Assembly (NCBI RefSeq): GCF_003605195.1
Contig: NZ_QYOS01000021.1
Location: 186,001 to 250,000, forward strand
DNA: 64,000 nt
Direction of reading: 5' to 3'
Origin: Aurantiacibacter odishensis
GTDB lineage: Bacteria; Pseudomonadota; Alphaproteobacteria; Sphingomonadales; Sphingomonadaceae
Part shown: positions 53,846 to 62,408 of the stretch, in pieces
How the letters are laid out: each line of letters opens with the position of its first letter
Position numbering within the stretch: the first letter of the stretch is position 1
Translations under genes and position numbers: made by a program
The notes under the pieces: generated by a model
Seen by the model: only the letters and a program-made list of their open reading frames with translations
What the model was told of the DNA's origin: nothing
The model's database searches: none

Positions 53846-54451
53846 ATGTTCACGCGTCTGGCCAAGGCGGCCACACTCATCGTCGGCACGTTCGCGCTAT
53901 CTGCCTGCGGCATCAACTCGGTGCCTGCGGCGGAAGAAAACGCCAAGGCCAAATGGGCCGACGTGGAGGCCGCGTTCCAGGAACGCGCCAACCTGCTGCC
54001 CAACCTTCAGGAAATCGTGATGAGTTCCGCCGAGGAAGAGCGCGAGACGCTGCAAGGCGTGATCGAAGCGCGTGCTTCGGCCACGCGTCCGGAAATCCAG
54101 GTCGATACGGACGACCTGAACAACCCGGAAGCCATGGCGCAGTACCAGGCCGCGCAGAACCAGTTCGGCAGCGCCCTGTCGCGCCTGCTCGTTTCGGTCG
54201 AACGTTACCCCGAGCTTCGCAGCCAGGAAAACTTCGGCCGCTTCATGACGCAGCTGGAAGGCAGCGAGAACCGCGTGCGCATCGCCATCCGCGATTACAA
54301 CGAAGCCGTGCGCCAGTATAACACCACGATCCGCACCTTCCCCGACACGATCGGTGCGAACATCATCCACGGTGCGGAACCGATGGTGCCCTACGAAGCC
54401 GCAACCGAAGGCGCCGAAGTCGCACCCGAACTCGATATGCGCAGCGAGTGA
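53846..54451 (+). CDS. LemA family lipoprotein
   Basis: This 201-residue protein has a lipoprotein-like N-terminus (LIVGTFALSACGINSV, lipidated Cys in LSAC) and a long helical body (AKAKWADVEAAFQERANLLP, LQEIVMSSAEEERETLQ, MAQYQAAQNQFGSALSRLL, RDYNEAVRQYNTTIRTFPD), the hallmarks of LemA. LemA proteins are membrane-attached and usually sit next to TPM-domain proteins, as here. The start ATG 53846 follows GGAGGG. Its stop overlaps the first TPM gene. Role poorly known; assembly or quality control of membrane complexes is often suggested. Confidence 0.92.
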   Translation: MFTRLAKAATLIVGTFALSACGINSVPAAEENAKAKWADVEAAFQERANLLPNLQEIVMSSAEEERETLQGVIEARASATRPEIQVDTDDLNNPEAMAQYQAAQNQFGSALSRLLVSVERYPELRSQENFGRFMTQLEGSENRVRIAIRDYNEAVRQYNTTIRTFPDTIGANIIHGAEPMVPYEAATEGAEVAPELDMRSE

Positions 54452-55299
54452 TCGCCCGCAGTCACCCTCGCCCGCACCTGCGGCACATCATCGTCCTGCT
54501 CAGCGCCCTAGTGGCGTTGTGCTGGGCGAGCGTGGCCCTTGCCCAGCCTACCTTTCCGGAGCGCGGAACCGCACCGGTGCTGGACCAGGCGAACATCATC
54601 GACGAGGCGACCGAGGCGCGGCTGACGCAGCAACTCGACGAGTTCGAGGAGCGTAACCAGCGCCAGTTCGTGATTGCCACGGTGGAAAGCCTGCAAGGCT
54701 ACGACATCGCCGATTACGGCTATCAGCTTGGTCGTGAGTGGGGCCTCGGCGATGCCGAGAACAACGACGGTATCATCCTGCTGGTCGCGCCCAACGAGAA
54801 GCGTATGCGGATCGAGGTCGGCTACGGGCTTGAACCCATCATCCCCGATGGCCTGGCCTTCGAATATATCGAGGGCATGAAAGACTATTTCCGCGCCGGA
54901 GATTTCTCCGGCGGGATCGAATGGGCAGCAGGCCAGATCATCACCCAGCTCGAATTGCCGCCCGAAGAAGCGGCGCAGATCGCGCAAGCTGCCAGCCAGC
55001 AGCGCGCCAGCGACGGCGGCTTCCCCATCGGCACGCTGATCTGGCTGGGCTTCATCCTCTTCTTTTTCGTCCTGCCGATGATGGGCGGCAAACGTCGCCG
55101 CTATCGCCGTGGCGGCGTTGGGGGCGTGGTGGGCGACATCATCCTGTGGGAAGCCGGCAAGGCCATTGCTCGCGGTGCCTCGGGCGGAAGCGGCTGGGGC
55201 GGCGGAGGCGGCTTTGGCGGTGGTGGCTTCGGCGGCGGCGGTGGCTTTGGCGGCGGCGGTGGCTCTTTCGGGGGCGGCGGCGCCTCCGGTGGTTGGTAG
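54448..55299 (+). CDS. TPM-domain membrane protein with Gly-rich tail
   Basis: This 283-residue YgcG-type protein has a signal peptide (to about ASVALAQP), a TPM domain (LTQQLDEFEERNQRQFVIAT, GWGLGDAENNDGIILLVAPN-like run with WGLGDAENNDGIILLV, MRIEVGYGLEPIIPDGLA), a membrane segment (IGTLIWLGFILFFFVLPMMG) followed by basic residues (KRRRYRR), and a Gly-rich tail with repeated GGGGFGGGG. TPM domains can act as phosphatases or bind partners. It starts at GTG 54448 overlapping LemA and lies 15 bases before the second TPM gene. The order LemA-TPM-TPM is well known but its function is unclear. Confidence 0.9.
   Translation: MIARSHPRPHLRHIIVLLSALVALCWASVALAQPTFPERGTAPVLDQANIIDEATEARLTQQLDEFEERNQRQFVIATVESLQGYDIADYGYQLGREWGLGDAENNDGIILLVAPNEKRMRIEVGYGLEPIIPDGLAFEYIEGMKDYFRAGDFSGGIEWAAGQIITQLELPPEEAAQIAQAASQQRASDGGFPIGTLIWLGFILFFFVLPMMGGKRRRYRRGGVGGVVGDIILWEAGKAIARGASGGSGWGGGGGFGGGGFGGGGGFGGGGGSFGGGGASGGW
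55231..55264 (+). repeat. Short tandem Gly-codon repeat
   Basis: The 16-base unit GGCGGCGGCGGTGGCT occurs twice, at 55231-55246 and 55249-55264 (period 18), inside the Gly-rich tail of the TPM protein. It is coding low-complexity sequence, likely to vary in length, not a mobile or CRISPR repeat. Confidence 0.7.
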
Positions 55300-55314
55300 G
55301 GGGAGGCTGGTAAC

Positions 55315-55989
55315 ATGCCGATTCTCGACGAAGCGCAGCACAAGATCGTATCCGATGCCGTTGGCGAGGCAGAGCTTTCTACCAGTGGCGAAATCGTGCC
55401 GGTCCTTGCCCAGCGGTCCGATGCCTATTCCGATATCGCGCTGATGTGGGCCGCCGCGATTGCCTTTACCGCAATGAGCATATTCGCTGCCCTCCCCGCC
55501 CCGTTCCTCGATTTGTGGGACAGCCTCGTCGGCGGGTGGGAGCACGAATGGACGACCGGTGAAACGGCCAGCATGACCATCGCTTTGGGCCTGATCGCCT
55601 TTGTCGCAACATGGCTGCTGTTGCTGATCCCGGCCCTGCGCATCGCACTTGTGCCGTCCCCGGTGAAGCAGCAGCGCGTGCGCGAAGAGGCGATCCGCCA
55701 CTTCAAGGTGGGTGCCGATGGCCGCACGCACGGCCGCACCGGCGTCCTCCTTTACCTCTCGATGCAGGAACACCGGGCGGAAATCGTTGCCGACGAACCG
55801 ATCCACGAGAAAGTGGACGCGGAAGTCTGGGGCGAGGCCATGGCCGATATGCTCGATGAAATCCGCAAGGGATGCATCGCAGAGGGCATCGCCGCCGGGG
55901 TTCGCGACGTTGGCGTGGTTCTCGCGCAGCACTTCCCCCGGAAAGACGACGATCGCAACGAATTGCCGGATCGCTTGATCGAACTGTAA
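55315..55989 (+). CDS. Second TPM-domain membrane protein
   Basis: This 224-residue protein has a TPM-like N-terminus (ILDEAQHKIVSDAVGEAELS, TSGEIVPVLAQRSDAYSDIA), two membrane helices (IALMWAAAIAFTAMSIFAAL and MTIALGLIAFVATWLLLLIP) inserted in it, and a C-terminal TPM half (TGVLLYLSMQEHRAEIVADE, MADMLDEIRKGCIAEGI, VLAQHFPRKDDDRNELPD). It follows the first TPM gene by 15 bases and precedes the NUDIX gene by 21. Split by membrane segments, it probably faces the cytoplasm or periplasm on one side only. Family clear, function unknown. Confidence 0.85.
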   Translation: MPILDEAQHKIVSDAVGEAELSTSGEIVPVLAQRSDAYSDIALMWAAAIAFTAMSIFAALPAPFLDLWDSLVGGWEHEWTTGETASMTIALGLIAFVATWLLLLIPALRIALVPSPVKQQRVREEAIRHFKVGADGRTHGRTGVLLYLSMQEHRAEIVADEPIHEKVDAEVWGEAMADMLDEIRKGCIAEGIAAGVRDVGVVLAQHFPRKDDDRNELPDRLIEL

Positions 55990-56010
55990 GCCCGCGATAG
56001 CGCAGCGGTC

Positions 56011-56556
56011 ATGAGTGACGCCGACCAGCTACCGCCCGAAGAGATTGCCTGGGAAGGCAAGTGGATCACCGCCAAGAAGCGCGGCAAGTGGGAATTTGCC
56101 TCCCGCGCCCGGCAAATCCGCGCGGCCGTGATCCTCGCCATCGAGGATGGCGAAGTGCTGCTGGTGGAGCAATTCCGCGTCCCGCTGGGGAAGCCCTGCC
56201 TCGAACTGCCCGCCGGATTGATCGGCGACGATGACGGCGGCGAAGACGACGATCCGCTGAGCGCCGCAAAGCGCGAGCTGGAGGAAGAGACGGGCTACAC
56301 CGCCGCGCACTGGGAAGACTGCGGCGAGTTCTTCTCCTCCCCGGGTATGGTGAGCGAGAGCTTCACGCTGCTGAAAGCGACCGGGCTCACCAAGGTATCT
56401 GAAGGCGGCGGGACAGACAGCGAGGATATTACCGTGCACCGCGTGAAGCTGACCGAAGTGGAGCGCTTCATCGCCGATTTCCGCAAGGGTGGCATCGGGA
56501 TCGACACCCGGATGCTCCTGCTGTTGGGTCCGAAATTGCTGGGAGCGAGCGCATGA
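56011..56556 (+). CDS. NUDIX hydrolase, ADP-ribose pyrophosphatase-like
   Basis: This 181-residue protein hydrolyses a nucleoside diphosphate linked to another group, most likely ADP-ribose. The NUDIX core is ELPAGLIGDDDGGEDDDP with AAKRELEEETGY right after; it carries an acidic insertion between the Gly and the RE part, as in some alphaproteobacterial ADPRases. EQFRVPLGKPCLELPAGL and SSPGMVSESFTLLKATGL match this subfamily. The stop overlaps panE by four bases. Not distinguishable by eye from GDP-sugar hydrolases. Confidence 0.88.
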   Translation: MSDADQLPPEEIAWEGKWITAKKRGKWEFASRARQIRAAVILAIEDGEVLLVEQFRVPLGKPCLELPAGLIGDDDGGEDDDPLSAAKRELEEETGYTAAHWEDCGEFFSSPGMVSESFTLLKATGLTKVSEGGGTDSEDITVHRVKLTEVERFIADFRKGGIGIDTRMLLLLGPKLLGASA

Positions 56557-57473
56557 AGGTTGCCGTACTGGGATCGGGCGCGATGGGGTGCCTGTTTGGC
56601 GCGGCGTTCCACCGCGCGGGGGCCGAGGTCACACTGGCGGACGTGAACGCCGAGCATGTGGGCGCGATCAATACGCGCGGGCTGGAAGTCGACCTGCGCA
56701 GCGGCACCGAGACCCTGCCCATTCGCGCCGCCCTGCCCCATGAAGTCACCGATCCGGTCGACCTGGTGCTGGTGTTCACCAAGACCTTTCACACCAAGGC
56801 CGCGCTGGAAGGCATTGTCGCTGCCATCGGCGAGGACACTCACCTGCTCAGCTTGCAGAACGGGCTCGGGAATGACCGCCGGCTGGCGGGCTTCGTATCG
56901 GATGACCGCGTGATGGTGGGGGCCAGCATGCTGCCCAGCGATCTCGTCGGCCCGGGCTGCATCCGCAGCCACGGAGAGGGCTATTCCAAGCTCTACCCCG
57001 CATTCGGCGGCGATACCGCTATGGCGCGGCGCGCGGCGGACCTGCTGACGCAGGGGGGGCTGGAAACCGTGCTCGACCCGAAGATTCACGAAGGCATCTG
57101 GTCCAAGGCGATTTTCAACGCGACGATGAATCCGCTGTGCGCCCTCACCCGCCGCACGCCGGGTTTCCTGGGGGCCAACGCGGAATCGCGCGCGACTATC
57201 CTTGCCGCCGTGGCGGAAGGCGTCGCCGCCGCCCATGCCAATGGCGTGATGCTGGACGGACAGCCGATCTACGACCTGACCGAAGTCAGCATGGCCGACC
57301 ATGCCGACCACGAACCCTCCATGCTGCAGGATCTGAATGCCGGTCGGCGCACGGAAGTCGATGCGATCAACGGCGCCATCGTCACCGCCGCCAAGGAAGC
57401 GGGCGTGGAAGCGCCGGTGCTCGAAACCCTGTGGCACCTCGTCAAGCTTGAGGAGGCGAAGCTGGCGAATTGA
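56553..57473 (+). CDS. panE: 2-dehydropantoate 2-reductase
   Basis: PanE reduces ketopantoate to pantoate with NADPH for coenzyme A synthesis. The 306-residue protein has the NADPH motif VLGSGAMGCLFGAAF, LVFTKTFHTKAAL, LQNGLGNDRRLA, the catalytic Lys in GIWSKAIFNATMNPLCALT and PSMLQDLNAGRRTEVDAIN, the last matching the late PanE signature. The ATG overlaps the NUDIX stop. The family also contains other 2-ketoacid reductases, so the exact substrate is inferred. Confidence 0.9.
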   Translation: MKVAVLGSGAMGCLFGAAFHRAGAEVTLADVNAEHVGAINTRGLEVDLRSGTETLPIRAALPHEVTDPVDLVLVFTKTFHTKAALEGIVAAIGEDTHLLSLQNGLGNDRRLAGFVSDDRVMVGASMLPSDLVGPGCIRSHGEGYSKLYPAFGGDTAMARRAADLLTQGGLETVLDPKIHEGIWSKAIFNATMNPLCALTRRTPGFLGANAESRATILAAVAEGVAAAHANGVMLDGQPIYDLTEVSMADHADHEPSMLQDLNAGRRTEVDAINGAIVTAAKEAGVEAPVLETLWHLVKLEEAKLAN

Positions 57474-57549
57474 CGCCCTTGCCACGATGCATCTTTGACT
57501 TTGTCTGATTTGGGAGTAGCAAGCCCGTCAGGCAGAGGAGAGGGAGCCG

Positions 57550-58380
57550 ATGGCCAACAAGAGCGTGACATTCTACGACCTGCAGGTCTCCACCGGGGCT
57601 ACGATCAGCCCCTTCGTATGGGCCACGAAGTTCGCGGTGAAGCACAAGGGGCTGGACCTCGATATCGTGGATGGCGGCTTCACCGGCATCATGGAACGAA
57701 CCGGCGGCAAGACGGAGCGGCTACCCGCGATCGTGGACGAGGGCAAGTGGGTGCTCGATAGCTGGGGCATCGTGGAATACCTCGACGAGACCTACTCCGA
57801 TGCCCCCGCCCTGATTCCGCACGAAAGCGTGGCGGTGATGCTTAAGGCGCTCGACGCGTGGTTCTGGGGCGCAGGCGTCGGGCCATGGATGCGCTGCTAT
57901 TGCGGCGACTACCGCGACATCTGTTTCGAACATGACAAGGAATACGTCACCAGCTCGCGCGCCGTCATGCTGGGCGGACCGCTGGAGGACGTGCAGAAGG
58001 GCCGCGAGGACCGCCTGCCCGCCATCTCCGCCGCGCTGGAGCCGTTGCGCTTGGCCTTGCGCGAGAGCGACTTCCTTGGCGGCAGCGCGCCCAACTATGC
58101 CGACTATCGCATCATCGGCGGCTTCCTGTGGCTCGCCTCGCTGGCGCAGACCCCGGCGCTGGCTGCCGACGATCCCCTGCGTCCGTGGTACGAGCGGGTC
58201 TGCGCGCTTTATGGCGGACTGGGTGAGCATCCCGGCCTGTTCCCGATCTTCGGTCTCGAACAGCGCGAAGGCGACCCGGACCTGTTCAACCGCGAAGGCG
58301 GCAAGGGCGGCATCTTCAAGCGCAACACCGGCCCGGCCTCGACCCAGGCCGAGACGCAGATGATCGGCGAGCCCAAATGA
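57550..58380 (+). CDS. Glutathione S-transferase resembling LigE beta-etherase
   Basis: This 276-residue GST has an N-terminal thioredoxin-like domain with VTFYDLQVSTGATISPFVW and a helical C-terminal domain. From memory of LigE/LigP, the stretches FTGIMERTGGKTERLPAIVD, KWVLDSWGIVEYLDETYSD and GREDRLPAISAALEPLRLAL fit that beta-aryl-ether cleaving subgroup more than general GSTs. LigE-type enzymes break lignin beta-O-4 ethers using glutathione. The stop overlaps the hydroxyacid dehydrogenase by four bases. No LigD, LigF or LigG partner is present, so an ether-cleaving role is inference. Confidence 0.82.
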   Translation: MANKSVTFYDLQVSTGATISPFVWATKFAVKHKGLDLDIVDGGFTGIMERTGGKTERLPAIVDEGKWVLDSWGIVEYLDETYSDAPALIPHESVAVMLKALDAWFWGAGVGPWMRCYCGDYRDICFEHDKEYVTSSRAVMLGGPLEDVQKGREDRLPAISAALEPLRLALRESDFLGGSAPNYADYRIIGGFLWLASLAQTPALAADDPLRPWYERVCALYGGLGEHPGLFPIFGLEQREGDPDLFNREGGKGGIFKRNTGPASTQAETQMIGEPK

Positions 58381-59342
58381 GCGAGCGGCTGCGCGTCCTC
58401 GTCACCCGCCGCTGGCCCGAAGCGGTCGAATGCGCTCTGGCCGAGCGGTTCGATGTGGTGCTGAACGAAAGTGACGAGCCGCTCGGCCAGGATCAACTGG
58501 CGGGTGCAATGGCCGAGTTCGACGTGGTGGCCCCCACCGTAAGCGACTGCATCGATGCCGATGTGATCGCAGGTGGCGAGCGGATGAAGCTGATCGCCAA
58601 TTACGGCGTCGGCTTTGATCATATCGACCTTCCCGCAGCGAAGGCTAAGGGCATCTTGGTATCGAACACCCCCGGCGTGCTGACCGATGCGACGGCGGAC
58701 CTTGCTCTCACCCTGATGCTGATGGCCGCGCGACGCGCCGGCGAAGGCGAGCGCGAACTCCGCAGCGGACGTTGGACAGGCTGGCGCCCCACCCATCTCA
58801 TCGGCAGCGCTTTGAAAGGCAAGGTGCTGGGCATAGTCGGCATGGGCCGCATCGGCATGGCGACGGCAGAGCGCGCCAAGCACGGGTTCGGCATGAAAAT
58901 CGCCTATTTCGCGCGCGGCCCCAAGAACGAGGCAAAGGCGCTGGAAGCCGAGTTCTGCCCCGACCTGGAGACGTTGCTGGCGAAATCCGATTTCGTCTCG
59001 CTCCACATTCCCGGCGGCGATGCGACCAGCAACCTGATCGATGCGCAAGCGCTCGCGGCGATGAAACACGGCAGCTATCTCATCAACACCGCGCGTGGCG
59101 GCGTAGTGGATCACGACGCGCTGGCCGATGCGCTGAAAAGCGGCCACCTCGCAGGCGCGGGTCTCGATGTTTACCCGGAGGAACCGCAGGTGCCCGAAGC
59201 CCTGCTGGAGCTGGAGAACACGGTTCTGCTGCCCCATCTCGGCAGCGCCAATGCCGAAACGCGCGAAGCGATGGGCAGGCGCGCGATGGCGAACATCGAG
59301 GCTTTCGCCAAGGGCGAGGATTTGCCAGACCGCGTGGCATGA
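58377..59342 (+). CDS. D-2-hydroxyacid dehydrogenase (glyoxylate/hydroxypyruvate reductase-like)
   Basis: This 321-residue NAD(P)H enzyme interconverts 2-keto and D-2-hydroxy acids. The nucleotide fold is VLGIVGMGRIGMATAERA; the catalytic Arg is in LINTARGGVVDHDAL, the Glu in GLDVYPEEPQVP and the His in VLLPHLGSANAETREAM. YGVGFDHIDLPAAKAKGI and LALTLMLMAARRAGEGE are typical of the glyoxylate/hydroxypyruvate reductase branch. It overlaps the GST upstream and the glycerate kinase downstream by four bases each, so all three are made together; it may supply glycerate to the kinase. Confidence 0.9.
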   Translation: MSERLRVLVTRRWPEAVECALAERFDVVLNESDEPLGQDQLAGAMAEFDVVAPTVSDCIDADVIAGGERMKLIANYGVGFDHIDLPAAKAKGILVSNTPGVLTDATADLALTLMLMAARRAGEGERELRSGRWTGWRPTHLIGSALKGKVLGIVGMGRIGMATAERAKHGFGMKIAYFARGPKNEAKALEAEFCPDLETLLAKSDFVSLHIPGGDATSNLIDAQALAAMKHGSYLINTARGGVVDHDALADALKSGHLAGAGLDVYPEEPQVPEALLELENTVLLPHLGSANAETREAMGRRAMANIEAFAKGEDLPDRVA

Positions 59343-60199
59343 GCGATCCCATTGCCGATCTGATCGAGGCCGAGGGCCTGCCCGAAAGCTACCGCGAAGT
59401 CGTCGAACAGCATTGGCAGCCGCTAGCCACCCGGATCGCCCGCCTGCCTGCCAGCCGGGCGCCGCTGGTGATCGGTATCAACGGCGCGCAGGGCTCCGGT
59501 AAAAGCACGCTGTGCAAGTTCCTCGAGGTGCTGCTCTCCCGGCGGCAGATCCGCGCGGTTACGCTATCGCTCGACGATCTTTACCTAACCCGCGCCGAGC
59601 GCCAGAAATTGGCCGAAGAGGTCCACCCCCTCTTCGCCACCCGGGGCGTTCCCGGCACCCACGCCGTCGCCATGGGGCTTGGCATCATCGAGGACATGCT
59701 GGCAGGCCGCGCGCTGGACCTGCCGCGCTTCGACAAGGCGACGGACGACCGCGCCGCCGAGGGCACGCGGATCACCGGCCCGGTGGACGTGCTGCTGCTG
59801 GAAGGCTGGTGCGTCGGCGCGAAGCCGCAGCACGCCGCCGCGCTGGCGGAGCCGATCAATGCGCTGGAGCGGGATGAAGACCCCCATGGCGTGTGGCGCA
59901 GCCTCGTCAACCACTGGCTGAGCGAGGACTACGCCCGCCTCTTCGACCAGATCGACCTGCTGGTGATGCTGAAAGTCGCGGACTTCGATGCCGTGCGCCG
60001 CAACCGCGCCTTGCAGGAGGAAAAGCTGCGGGCAGCCAATCCCGATGGACCCAACGTGATGGACGATGCCGCGCTGGAGCGCTTCCTTGCTCACTATGAA
60101 CGATTGACCCGTCACATGCTGGCCGAAATGCCGGGCCGCGCCGATGTGGTTATCGACATCGGGCCGGATCAGAACCCCCTGCCACCCGCAAAAGATTGA
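59339..60199 (+). CDS. D-glycerate 3-kinase (GLYK type)
   Basis: This 286-residue P-loop kinase phosphorylates D-glycerate to 3-phosphoglycerate. It is of the plant-type GLYK family (related to uridine and pantothenate kinases), not GarK/GlxK. The P-loop is INGAQGSGKSTLCKF; other landmarks are LSLDDLYLTRAERQKLA, HPLFATRGVPGTHAVAMG, VDVLLLEGWCVGAKPQ and NRALQEEKLRAANP. ATG 59339 overlaps the dehydrogenase stop. The long frame running upstream is antisense-like reading of the dehydrogenase gene. With the dehydrogenase, it forms a two-step route into glycolysis. Confidence 0.9.
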   Translation: MSDPIADLIEAEGLPESYREVVEQHWQPLATRIARLPASRAPLVIGINGAQGSGKSTLCKFLEVLLSRRQIRAVTLSLDDLYLTRAERQKLAEEVHPLFATRGVPGTHAVAMGLGIIEDMLAGRALDLPRFDKATDDRAAEGTRITGPVDVLLLEGWCVGAKPQHAAALAEPINALERDEDPHGVWRSLVNHWLSEDYARLFDQIDLLVMLKVADFDAVRRNRALQEEKLRAANPDGPNVMDDAALERFLAHYERLTRHMLAEMPGRADVVIDIGPDQNPLPPAKD

Positions 60200-60296
60200 C
60201 TTTGCCCGATGGACTCGCGCGCAAGCTGGACTTAGTCTCCCCGTCCGGAGGGTGACGCGCCGCCAAGAAGGCGCGCACCGGGGAGGACACGTTCGA

Positions 60297-62408
60297 ATGC
60301 TTGCAAAGCGCATTGCCACCGCTTTCATGGCCGCCGGCCTCGCTTTCACGACCGCATCCTGCGCCGATGCCGTGGCGGGCGACGTGAACGAGGAACGGCT
60401 GCTGAATGCCGACAGCGATCCTGACAACTGGATGGCGCACGGGCGCACCTGGGCAGAAGATCGCTTCAGCCCGCTGGACCAGATCAACGCCGGCAATATC
60501 GACCGCCTGCGCCTCGCCTACACGGTGGAGTTCGACACCAATCGCGGGCAGGAATCGACGCCCATCGTGATCGACGGCGTGATGTACGTGTCCACCGCGT
60601 GGTCGAAAGTCATGGCTCTGGATGCCGCCACCGGCGAGCAGTTGTGGTTTTACGACCCCGAAGTCGACGGCGCGAAAGGCGCGCACGCCTGCTGCGACGT
60701 GGTGAACCGCGGCGTCGCCGTGTGGGAGGGCAAGGTCTTCGTCGGCACGATCGACGGGCGGCTGGTGGCACTGGATGCCGAGACCGGCGCGGAGCTGTGG
60801 GACGTGGTTACCGTCGATCAGAGCCAGCCCTACACCATCACCAGCGCCCCTCGCGTGGTGCGCGGCAAGGTCATCATCGGCAACTCCGGCGCCGAAATGG
60901 GCGTGCGCGGCTATGTCGACGCCTACGATGCCGATACCGGCGAACAGGTGTGGCGCTTCTACACCGTGCCGGGCAACCCGGCGGACGGCCCCGATGGCGC
61001 AGCGTCCGATGCCGTGTTCGCCGAATTCGCGACCGACACCTGGGCTGGCGAATGGTGGGAAATGGGCGGTGGCGGCACCGTGTGGGATTCCATCGTCTAC
61101 GATGCCGAGCTGGACCAGCTGCTGGTGGGCGTCGGCAACGGCAGCCCTTGGAACCACCGTGCGCGCAGCAATGGCGAAGGCGACAACCTCTTCCTCGCCT
61201 CAATCCTGTCGCTCGACCCCGATACCGGCGCATACAACTGGCACTACCAGCTTAACCCCGGAGAGACGTGGGACTACACCGCCACGCAGCAGATGATCCT
61301 CACCGATCAGGTGGTCGATGGAGAACTGGTGCCCGTCGTGATGCAGGCCCCGAAGAACGCGTTCTTCTACGTGATAGACCGCCGCGACGGATCGCTGATC
61401 AGCGCAGAACCCTACGCGATGCAGAACTGGGCCGAGCGGATTGACCTGGAAACAGGCCGCCCGGTGGAGATTCCCGAGGCGCGCTACGAGAACGCGCCCT
61501 ACCTTGTCACGCCCAGCGGCATCGGCGCGCACGCCTATCACCCGATGAGCTATTCGCCGCAGACGGGCCTTGTCTATATTCCCGCGATGCAGCCGCCGTC
61601 TGCCTACATGGACGATGTGAACTACACCCGCAACATCGGTCGCTGGAACACCGGCGTTATCTTCCTGACCCCGCCGGAAGGGCTGGTGCCCGGCGATACG
61701 CCGGAAGCGCGCCGCGCCTACCTTACCTCGATCACCAAGGGCGAACTGGTGGCCTGGGACCCGGCGGCGCAGGAAGCGCGCTGGACCATCGAGCGCGAGT
61801 TTCCCTGGAACGGCGGCACGCTGGCGACGGCGGGCAACCTCGTCTTCCAGGGCCTGCCCGACGGCACCTTCAACGCCTACAACGCAGGCGACGGCACGCC
61901 GCTGTGGAGTTTCAACACCGACCGCGGCATCGTGGCGGGCGCGATTTCCTATGCCGTGGATGGCGAACAATACGTCGCCATTGTCGCGGGCTACGGCGGC
62001 TCGATGGGCATGGCCACGCAAAGCGACTGGATGCGCCGCCCGCCGCCCAACGGAATGCTGTTCGTCTTCAAGCTGGACGGAGAAGGCGAGTACGAGAACC
62101 TGCCGCCGCAGCAGCTTGCGCCCTATGTTGCGACCGACGAGACGTTCAGCGCTGCGACGATCGAACTCGGCCAGCAGACCTATCTTGGCTTTTGCACCAT
62201 CTGCCACAACGGGCCGGTCAACCCGAACCTGTTGCGCAGCGTCTATGCCACCGACGCGACTGCGTGGCATTCGGTGGTGATGGACGGCGTGCTGTCGGAC
62301 AACGGCATGGTCAGCTTCGCGCCGTGGATCACGGCCGACCAGTCCGAGGCCGTGCGCGCCTATGTGCTCGCCGAGGCTGCTCGCCGCGCTGCCGAGGAGA
62401 GCGAGTGA
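60297..62408 (+). CDS. PQQ-dependent quinohemoprotein alcohol dehydrogenase
   Basis: This 703-residue periplasmic enzyme oxidises an alcohol or aldehyde with PQQ and passes electrons to a C-terminal cytochrome c domain (heme motif CTICH, about 637). The signal peptide covers about residues 1-25. The propeller has the adjacent-Cys disulfide ACCDVVNRG and the PQQ-binding WDYTATQQ: after the catalytic Asp the second residue is Thr, not Asp, so the lanthanide-dependent (XoxF/PedH) hallmark is absent and calcium is more likely. Trp-docking repeats recur (VMALDAATGEQLWFYDPE). ATG 60297 follows GGGGAGGA. A 6-bp hairpin (60256-60275) lies in the 97-base leader. First of a PQQ-flavin-PQQ operon. Confidence 0.93.
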   Translation: MLAKRIATAFMAAGLAFTTASCADAVAGDVNEERLLNADSDPDNWMAHGRTWAEDRFSPLDQINAGNIDRLRLAYTVEFDTNRGQESTPIVIDGVMYVSTAWSKVMALDAATGEQLWFYDPEVDGAKGAHACCDVVNRGVAVWEGKVFVGTIDGRLVALDAETGAELWDVVTVDQSQPYTITSAPRVVRGKVIIGNSGAEMGVRGYVDAYDADTGEQVWRFYTVPGNPADGPDGAASDAVFAEFATDTWAGEWWEMGGGGTVWDSIVYDAELDQLLVGVGNGSPWNHRARSNGEGDNLFLASILSLDPDTGAYNWHYQLNPGETWDYTATQQMILTDQVVDGELVPVVMQAPKNAFFYVIDRRDGSLISAEPYAMQNWAERIDLETGRPVEIPEARYENAPYLVTPSGIGAHAYHPMSYSPQTGLVYIPAMQPPSAYMDDVNYTRNIGRWNTGVIFLTPPEGLVPGDTPEARRAYLTSITKGELVAWDPAAQEARWTIEREFPWNGGTLATAGNLVFQGLPDGTFNAYNAGDGTPLWSFNTDRGIVAGAISYAVDGEQYVAIVAGYGGSMGMATQSDWMRRPPPNGMLFVFKLDGEGEYENLPPQQLAPYVATDETFSAATIELGQQTYLGFCTICHNGPVNPNLLRSVYATDATAWHSVVMDGVLSDNGMVSFAPWITADQSEAVRAYVLAEAARRAAEESE

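Noticed and set aside
55181-55299. Possible CRISPR or mobile repeat
   Set aside because: It is a coding Gly-rich tail with an 18-base period; there are no spacers, no palindromic repeats and no cas genes.
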